DNA of 35,161 nucleotides from a bacterium. GTDB taxonomy: Bacteria > Patescibacteriota > Minisyncoccia > Phycocordibacterales > UBA10002. The position numbers and the translations under genes are program-made. Where the stretch lies: contig JAUSFR010000013.1 in NCBI GenBank assembly GCA_030649775.1, positions 1 through 35,161 of the forward strand, given 5' to 3'. The notes below the pieces were generated by a model that ran no database searches, had not been told where the DNA came from, and worked only from the letters and a program-made list of their open reading frames with translations. This document shows, piece after piece, positions 30,606 through 35,161 of this stretch; position 1 is the stretch's first letter, and each line of letters opens with the position of its first letter.

Positions 30606-31253
30606 ATGACTACGTTCACGTTTATAAAGGAAATACTGAAAGGGAAAGACCTGTATCGCATTCTGATGAATGAGGCGTGCGAGCGATGTGAGCTTAAAGG
30701 ACAGGTGCTTGATATCGGCGGAGGCGCGGGGACTCCAAGCTATCTTCGGTTTTTCAAAATGGAAAGCGGGGCGAACGTTACCTCGGTTGACGCTCTGCTC
30801 GCAGGGAAGGCGCAGGTTAACTTTGAAACGGACGCGCTTCCAAGCGCAAATGGGAGTACCGATACCGCGCTCCTGCTCAACGTACTGGAGCACATTTACC
30901 ACTACGGGCATCTTCTTTCGGAGACCAATCGCGTTTTGCGTCCCGGAGCGCGTCTTATCGGTGTCGTGCCGTTTCTTATCAACTATCATCCCGACCCGCA
31001 CGATTATTTTCGATATACGAATGAGAGTTTGCGCGAGATACTTACTTCTGCGGGTTTCAAAGATATACACATTCAGGCGCTCGGCACCGGCCCTTTTTCC
31101 GCTTCATTCTCGCAGATTGAGTTTATGATTCCGCGAGTGCTGAAACTTTTCGTTGTTCCCCTCGCGCTTCTTTTGGACCGATGCGCGGGTGTATTCAGGA
31201 AAAATCTTCCCGACCAATTTCCGCTCGGGTACTTTTTTACCGCTACAAAATGA
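30606..31253 (+). CDS. Class I SAM-dependent methyltransferase
   Basis: A 215-residue methyltransferase. SAM motif I is VLDIGGGAGTPSYL; motif II-like VTSVDALL; then DTALLLNVLEHIYH and LRPGARLIGVVPF, as in the Methyltransf_11 family. HPDPHDYFRYTNESLREIL is typical of the group found in glycan loci. The hydrophobic C-terminal segment (about 175-195) may contact the membrane. It overlaps the following GT4 by 4 bases (ATGA), so the two are likely co-translated. Probably O- or N-methylates a glycan or lipid precursor; the acceptor is unknown. Confidence 0.83.
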   Translation: MTTFTFIKEILKGKDLYRILMNEACERCELKGQVLDIGGGAGTPSYLRFFKMESGANVTSVDALLAGKAQVNFETDALPSANGSTDTALLLNVLEHIYHYGHLLSETNRVLRPGARLIGVVPFLINYHPDPHDYFRYTNESLREILTSAGFKDIHIQALGTGPFSASFSQIEFMIPRVLKLFVVPLALLLDRCAGVFRKNLPDQFPLGYFFTATK

Positions 31254-32413
31254 AGCAAAAAATTATCTACATCGCAAACGTCAGGTTACCTACGGAAAAG
31301 GCGCACGGACTTCAAATTATGAAGATGTGTGAAGCGTTTGGCAAGTTCGAAGTTCGAAGTTCGAAGTTCGAAGAAAAAGATTCCAGAATTGAGGTGGAGC
31401 TCGTCGTGCCGAGGCGAAGAAACCCCATCACGGAAGACCCGTTTGACTATTACGGGGTGGAGCGGAACTTTACCGTTACGCGAATTCCGACACTTGATAT
31501 CGTTTCTTTCGGACGAGTGGGTTTTTGGGTGGAGCAAACGCTCTTTTTGCTTTTCGCGCGACTCTATCTCTTCGGGAAAAAGTGTTTTGTTTATACACGC
31601 GAAGAAGCTACGGGTTTCTTTTTCCGTAACAATTTTCTGGAACTGCACACGCTTCCCGCGCACGAAGGTGCGGTGCATAGGTTACTGTGGCGACGAGCCC
31701 GACATATCTTTGTACTCACTACGCTTATGAAGGAACAGTTGATGGAATGGGGAATTTCCGAGCAGAAACTCACCGTCCTTCCCGACGCGGTTGATTTCAA
31801 TGCGTTTGATATTTCCATATCAAAAGAAGACGCGCGAAAGAAACTCTTCCTCCCGCTTGATAAAAAGATAGTGCTCTACACGGGAAGTTTTTTCCGGTAT
31901 CCGTGGAAGGGGGTGGATACGCTGCTTGAGGTAGCACAAAATTATCAAAAAGAAGAAGTACTGTTTGTGCTCGTTGGGGGAAGTGAAAGGGAACTCAAAC
32001 AAGCGAAAGAAAAATATCCGGGGAAAAATATTGTGCTTCTCGGCCATGAGTCGCCACGTGCTATTCCTCTCTTTCTCAAGGCATCTGACGTCCTCGTACT
32101 TCCGAACAAAAGCGGATACGAAATGTCGGAAAAACACACGTCACCGCTTAAACTGTTTGAATATATGGCGTCGGGACGTCCCATCGTAAGCTCCGATATT
32201 CCGTCACTCCGTGAAGTGCTCACGGAAAAGGAGGCCATATTTTTCAAGCCGAATGACCCAAAGGACTTGGCGCGGGTTCTCGCGGAGCTCTTGAATAATT
32301 CGGTGCTTGCGGATAGTCTTTCCGAAAGCGCGCGAGAGAAGGCCAAAAGCTACACGTGGGACAAACGGGCGGAGCGCGCGCTCGGTGTTCTCGTGCCTAA
32401 CGTTTCCCCTTAA
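31250..32413 (+). CDS. GT4 family glycosyltransferase with a 7-bp repeat near its N-terminus
   Basis: A 387-residue GT4. The frame opens at 31181, but the true start is ATG 31250 (IYIANVRLPTEKAHGLQIMK), with an ATGA overlap to the methyltransferase. The acceptor domain is followed by LHTLPAHEG and VLPDAVDFNAFD at the linker. The donor domain shows LYTGSFFRYPWKGVD, LVGGSE and TSPLKLFEYMASGRPIVSSD with Glu at the distal catalytic position. Residues 32-42 (KFEVRSSKFEE) are encoded by four perfect 7-bp units, between the first helix and second strand of the fold. Slippage there would give an early truncation. This style of N-terminus is, from memory, common in Parcubacteria. Confidence 0.88.
   Translation: MKQKIIYIANVRLPTEKAHGLQIMKMCEAFGKFEVRSSKFEEKDSRIEVELVVPRRRNPITEDPFDYYGVERNFTVTRIPTLDIVSFGRVGFWVEQTLFLLFARLYLFGKKCFVYTREEATGFFFRNNFLELHTLPAHEGAVHRLLWRRARHIFVLTTLMKEQLMEWGISEQKLTVLPDAVDFNAFDISISKEDARKKLFLPLDKKIVLYTGSFFRYPWKGVDTLLEVAQNYQKEEVLFVLVGGSERELKQAKEKYPGKNIVLLGHESPRAIPLFLKASDVLVLPNKSGYEMSEKHTSPLKLFEYMASGRPIVSSDIPSLREVLTEKEAIFFKPNDPKDLARVLAELLNNSVLADSLSESAREKAKSYTWDKRAERALGVLVPNVSP
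31343..31373 (+). repeat. 7-bp tandem repeat inside GT4 gene (AAGTTCG x4)
   Basis: Four perfect AAGTTCG units plus AAG. It starts on a codon boundary and is only 31 codons into the gene. A one-unit gain or loss would shift the frame early. Confidence 0.88.
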
Positions 32414-32416
32414 AAT

Positions 32417-32449
32417 AAGGTTTTAAGACCGCACCATAAAGCCTTTTTT
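32417..32449 (+). terminator. Probable Rho-independent terminator
   Basis: AAGGTTTTA (32417-32425) pairs with TAAAGCCTT (32437-32445), one G-U pair, 11-base loop, followed by TTTT. It separates the GT4 from the second heptose cassette. The stem is AT-rich, so moderate confidence. Confidence 0.5.
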
Positions 32450-32456
32450 GCACCCT

Positions 32457-33443
32457 ATGTCATCCCCCATCATCATCAGCCGGACACCGTTTCGCCTTTC
32501 ACTCGGAGGCGGTTCTACCGACCTGCCTTCCTACTATGAAAAGCACGGTGGATTTGTCTTTGGCGTTGCCGTCAATCTGTATATGGATGTGTTTGTGAAA
32601 GAGCCTCGCTCCGACGACCTCGTGCACGTGCACTACAAACATTTTGAATCGGTCTCACACGCGAAGGAGGTAACGCACGACATCGCGAGGCAGGCGCTGT
32701 TGATGCGAGGCCTTACCACCAAAGTCGCCATTTCGTTTAAAGCCGACACTCCGGCGGGCACGGGGCTCGGTTCATCGGGTGCGTGCGCGGTCGCGGTGCT
32801 GAAGGGTCTCGCACTCTACCAGAACAAAAAGCTCTCCAATCGCGAGGCGGCGGAGCAATCATTCCTGCTCACCAAGGCGCTCGGACTTCCCGATGGCGTG
32901 CAGGACCCGTACATCTGCGCCGAAGGAGGGTTTGTGGCACTCACGATTGAGAAAAACGGAAAAGTGAAGGTAGAGAAGCCCCGCATCGCGAAGAGTACCG
33001 TAGAGGAATTTTTCGCGAACAGCATCTTCTATTACACCGGTGTCGTGCGGGAGAGTAAACAACTTCTTGCCGAACAAGACGCGACCAAAGTACAGGAGCT
33101 GAAGCACCGCACCAAAGATATCGGTAGGGAAGTCTACAAGGCGTTTCGTTCGGGAAAGCTCCACCACTTTGGCAAGCTCATGGATGAGCATTGGCATATC
33201 AAAAAGCAGATGTCTTCCAAAATGAGCACAGACCGCTTTGACGAGATATACGCGGAGGCCATACGCGCAGGAGCACTCGGTGGGAAAATTATGGGCGCGG
33301 GAGGCGGTGGCTATTTTATGTTTTACTGTCCCACGCGGAAGGCGAAACGCGCCGTACAAAAAGCGCTCGGGAGGTTCAAGATGCGCGAGATGCACTTTGA
33401 GATTGATACCAAAGGTGCGCGTACCCACATCATCACGCCGTAA
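32457..33443 (+). CDS. HddA-like GHMP sugar kinase, second copy
   Basis: A 328-residue GHMP kinase. A TTG at 32448 is in frame, but ATG 32457 (MSSPIIISRTPFRLSLGGGS) starts the fold. ATP loop PAGTGLGSSGA (99-109), catalytic region LPDGVQDPYICAEGGF with Asp150, and C-terminal MGAGGGGYFMFY are intact. It belongs to the same sugar-1-kinase branch as HddA but differs from the gene at 20725 at many conserved-region positions. It is followed 7 bases later by a GmhB-like phosphatase and then a nucleotidyltransferase, the same functional set as hddA with HddC-GmhB. Likely substrate is a heptose 7-phosphate or a related sugar phosphate. Confidence 0.87.
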   Translation: MSSPIIISRTPFRLSLGGGSTDLPSYYEKHGGFVFGVAVNLYMDVFVKEPRSDDLVHVHYKHFESVSHAKEVTHDIARQALLMRGLTTKVAISFKADTPAGTGLGSSGACAVAVLKGLALYQNKKLSNREAAEQSFLLTKALGLPDGVQDPYICAEGGFVALTIEKNGKVKVEKPRIAKSTVEEFFANSIFYYTGVVRESKQLLAEQDATKVQELKHRTKDIGREVYKAFRSGKLHHFGKLMDEHWHIKKQMSSKMSTDRFDEIYAEAIRAGALGGKIMGAGGGGYFMFYCPTRKAKRAVQKALGRFKMREMHFEIDTKGARTHIITP

Positions 33444-33450
33444 GTTTTAA

Positions 33451-33993
33451 ATGTTAATGAAAACAGAAGCAAAAAAACGAGCGGTCTTTTTTGACCGCGA
33501 TGGGGTTATCTTTAAACCCATCGTGATGGATGGGCGTCCTCGGGCGCCACACAGCATTGTGGAGTACAAGACACTGTCCGGAATTATGCCTGGAGCAAAA
33601 GAAGCTGTGGAAAAAGTTAAGGCACTCGGCTTTCTCGCGATTCTGGTGACGAATCAACCGGACATCGCGTACGGTGTTATTTCAAAAAAAGAGTGGGAGT
33701 GGGTACAGAGTCAGTTAAGCAGTATCCCGTTTGACGATATTTTTATTTGCTTTCACCGTCGGGACGATAATTGTGAATGTATGAAGCCCAAACCCGGTAT
33801 GCTTCTTGAGGCGGAAAAGAAATGGAATATAAACCTTGCGAAGTCGTTTATGGTGGGGGATACGGAGAGTGATGTCCTCGTTGCAAAAGAAGCCGGATGC
33901 AAAAGTATTCTGGTGGACGCGCCCTATAATTCCAGCGTTTCTAGCGATATGCGTACTCATTCTCTTTCCGAACTTTCAAACCTCTTGTCTTAG
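33451..33993 (+). CDS. GmhB-like HAD phosphatase, stand-alone
   Basis: A 180-residue histidinol-phosphatase-type HAD enzyme. Nucleophile site FFDRDGVIF (first Asp of DRD), LVTNQPDIAYG, zinc-site residues CFHRRDDNCECMKPKPGM, and VGDTESDVLVAKEAG. This equals the C-terminal half of the fusion protein at 22750 but is divergent. It would remove the C7 phosphate from a heptose 1,7-bisphosphate. Starts at ATG 33451 or 33457 are both possible. Its TAG stop uses the first base of the inserted foldback element, and would also be TAG without the insertion. Confidence 0.85.
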   Translation: MLMKTEAKKRAVFFDRDGVIFKPIVMDGRPRAPHSIVEYKTLSGIMPGAKEAVEKVKALGFLAILVTNQPDIAYGVISKKEWEWVQSQLSSIPFDDIFICFHRRDDNCECMKPKPGMLLEAEKKWNINLAKSFMVGDTESDVLVAKEAGCKSILVDAPYNSSVSSDMRTHSLSELSNLLS

Positions 33994-34177
33994 AGCCTGT
34001 TCATAATCTAACCGCATTATAGACCTAGGACATAGCTTGCCTGCCGAAATGTTCAAAATTCTGCTACAAATCGCGTCTTTTTCGTCAGCGTACTTGGGTA
34101 CGCTTCCTCAAAATCCGCAATTTTCGCAACGAATTTTTAACATTTCATTCAGGCATTAGATTATGAACAGGCTCTTA
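33990..34177. mobile_element. Foldback MITE, IS5-family-like ends
   Basis: Perfect 18-bp terminal inverted repeats GAGCCTGTTCATAATCTA at 33993-34010 and, inverted, 34157-34174. They are flanked by a 3-bp duplication TTA (33990-33992, 34175-34177). Nearly the whole interior is palindromic: TGCCTG (34038) with CAGGCA (34150), GAAATGTTCAAAATTC (34046-34061) with 34131-34146 (one mismatch), and AGCGTAC with GTACGCT at the centre. About 26 extra bases (near 34011-34037) sit only in the left arm. No transposase is encoded, so it needs one in trans. TNA duplications fit the IS1031 group of IS5 (recalled, not searched). Confidence 0.85.
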
Positions 34178-34187
34178 GAATATTAAA

Positions 34188-34889
34188 ATGAAAGCCATTA
34201 TTCTTGCCGCGGGTGAGGGGAAACGGATGTTACCGCTCACTCTAAAAACTCCCAAACCCCTCCTCATAGTCGGAGGGAAGACGGTGCTTGACCATATCTT
34301 TGAAGCCTTTCCCGAAGAAATTACGGAGGCGATTATTGTCGTGAAGTATTTGGAGGGAAAAATCAAAGACTATTGTGGTGATGTCTTTCATGGAAAGAAA
34401 GTCCAGTACGCAGAGGGGAGCGAAAAAGGAAACGCATTTACTTTTCTTTCTGCGAAACCCTTTGTACAAGAAAACGAACGGGTGATGGTACTCTATGCCG
34501 ATGAAATCTCGAGTCCAGCGAATATGAAAAAATGTCTTGCCCACCAGTACAGCTGGCTCTGCAAAGAAACCGCACGGCCGAAATCGGCAGGCGTGGTGAA
34601 ATTAAGAGATGACGGGACGATAGAGGAAATAGTGGAGAAATCCGAAAACCCTCCGTCAAATCTCGCGGCGATTGGTCTCATGGTGCTTTCGGGGGAAGTA
34701 TTCGGATACGAACCGGTGCAAAATGCGAACGGCGAGTATTACCTTTCATCTATGATGGGCGAGTTTTTGAAGAAAGAAAAAGTGTACGCGGTGGTAACCG
34801 AGGGAGGATGTTCGCTAACGGTCCCCAGCGATATACCGAAGGTTGAAGCGTTTCTCAAAGCAAGAAACAGTAATGAAACGGCACACTAA
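34188..34889 (+). CDS. Sugar-1-phosphate nucleotidyltransferase, HddC/RmlA-like
   Basis: A 233-residue nucleotidyltransferase. N-terminal motif AIILAAGEGKRMLPLT, then KTPKPLLIVGGKTVLDH, the metal-binding VLYADEI, and PSNLAAIGLMVLSGEVF. It lacks any phosphatase domain. By position it completes the second kinase-phosphatase-nucleotidyltransferase set, activating a sugar 1-phosphate with an unknown nucleotide (GTP, CTP, ATP or TTP). The MITE separates it from the phosphatase. If the element and one duplicate are removed, the distance would be only about 9 bases, so the three genes were once a tight operon. Start ATG 34188 begins directly at the conserved strand. Confidence 0.87.
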   Translation: MKAIILAAGEGKRMLPLTLKTPKPLLIVGGKTVLDHIFEAFPEEITEAIIVVKYLEGKIKDYCGDVFHGKKVQYAEGSEKGNAFTFLSAKPFVQENERVMVLYADEISSPANMKKCLAHQYSWLCKETARPKSAGVVKLRDDGTIEEIVEKSENPPSNLAAIGLMVLSGEVFGYEPVQNANGEYYLSSMMGEFLKKEKVYAVVTEGGCSLTVPSDIPKVEAFLKARNSNETAH

Positions 34890-34957
34890 CGAGTTATAGT
34901 AGATACGCTTAACGAATAGCGCACACGAATGGGAACTTTATACTTGTATATAACGAT

Positions 34958-35161
34958 ATGAAGAATATAAAAGCTTTCAAAACAAGGATTTTCGCGGACG
35001 GGGCCGAGAAGGGCGCAATGCTCGCGCTCGCGAAGAACCCCCTCGTCAAAGGTTTTACGACAAACCCGACGCTTATGCGAAAGGGCGGGGTGAGTGACTA
35101 TGTCGGCTTTGCCAAAGAGATTATTTCCGTCATTGCGGACAAGCCAATTTCGTTTGAGGTA
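34958..35161 (+). CDS. tal: Transaldolase, N-terminal part (cut by window end)
   Basis: 68 codons from ATG 34958 to the window edge. The start KAFKTRIFADGAEKG, followed by LVKGFTTNPTLMRKGG and ending KPISFEV, matches bacterial transaldolases of the small TalB/TalC-like group (the FTTNPTLMRK strand is a signature). The Schiff-base lysine lies further downstream and cannot be seen. It interconverts sedoheptulose 7-phosphate plus glyceraldehyde 3-phosphate with erythrose 4-phosphate plus fructose 6-phosphate. Beside the heptose genes it may feed or drain the GmhA substrate. A TATACT at 34939-34944 could be its -10. Confidence 0.88.
   Translation, partial: MKNIKAFKTRIFADGAEKGAMLALAKNPLVKGFTTNPTLMRKGGVSDYVGFAKEIISVIADKPISFEV

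Noticed and set aside
33990-34177. Inverted repeats considered as a Rho-independent terminator only
   Set aside because: The 18-bp ends with a flanking TTA duplication fit a mobile element better, though it may also stop transcription.

Overview
The window is a dense surface-glycan (cell-envelope polysaccharide or glycoprotein) biosynthesis locus, probably from an uncultured Candidate Phyla Radiation (Patescibacteria/Parcubacteria-like) bacterium. That placement is an inference. It rests on glycosyltransferase N-termini of a style I associate with that group, GtrA and several GT39-like membrane transferases, weak or absent Shine-Dalgarno sequences, tiny gene spacings and a roughly balanced GC content. 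TAA, TAG and TGA all serve as stops, so the genetic code looks standard.

Layout. 1-150 is the tail of an unknown membrane protein. 264-4654 (+) holds three GT4 glycosyltransferases and an orphan glutamate-5-kinase-like gene, punctuated by two terminators. 4796-11887 (+) holds a short UDP-glucose-dehydrogenase-like enzyme, GtrA, a GT4, an exostosin-like GT47, an Rmd-like SDR, a polyprenyl-phosphate GT2 and a GT39-like membrane transferase. A second GT39-like gene (11915-13339) is on the minus strand. 13382-18119 (+) holds a GT2, a zinc-site C-methyltransferase, a UDP-xylose-synthase-like SDR and a third GT39-like gene. 18116-21708 (-) is an operon of heptose-7-phosphate kinase (hddA), sedoheptulose-7-phosphate isomerase (gmhA), a UDP-galactopyranose-mutase-like flavoenzyme and a GT2. 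It is divergent from a GalT/HIT-like gene at 21845-22702. 22750-28520 (-) is an operon of an atypical SDR, two DegT-type aminotransferases, a GalE-like SDR and a guanylyltransferase-phosphatase fusion (HddC-GmhB). 28739-32413 (+) holds an asparagine synthetase, a methyltransferase and a GT4. 32457-34889 (+) holds a second kinase/phosphatase/nucleotidyltransferase set, split by a foldback MITE. A transaldolase gene runs off the right end.

How the genes fit together. GmhA, HddA, GmhB and HddC form a complete predicted route from sedoheptulose 7-phosphate to GDP-D-glycero-alpha-D-manno-heptose. The last three steps appear twice, once with the last two fused and once as separate genes. Transaldolase can make or drain sedoheptulose 7-phosphate. 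The SDRs, aminotransferases, methyltransferases and mutase would diversify nucleotide sugars. Twelve glycosyltransferases would assemble them: five GT4, one GT47-like, three GT2 and three GT39-like. The three GT2/GT39 sets plus GtrA point to polyprenyl-phosphate-sugar donors used on the outer face. No Wzx, Wzy or ABC exporter is seen.

The most unusual non-gene signal is repeats. Five arrays of 7-bp units lie in frame inside three GT4 genes, a setting in which slippage could switch enzymes on and off. There are also several dispersed palindromic or AT-rich inverted repeats (two of them inside or extending coding sequence) and a 182-bp foldback element inserted in the second heptose cassette.
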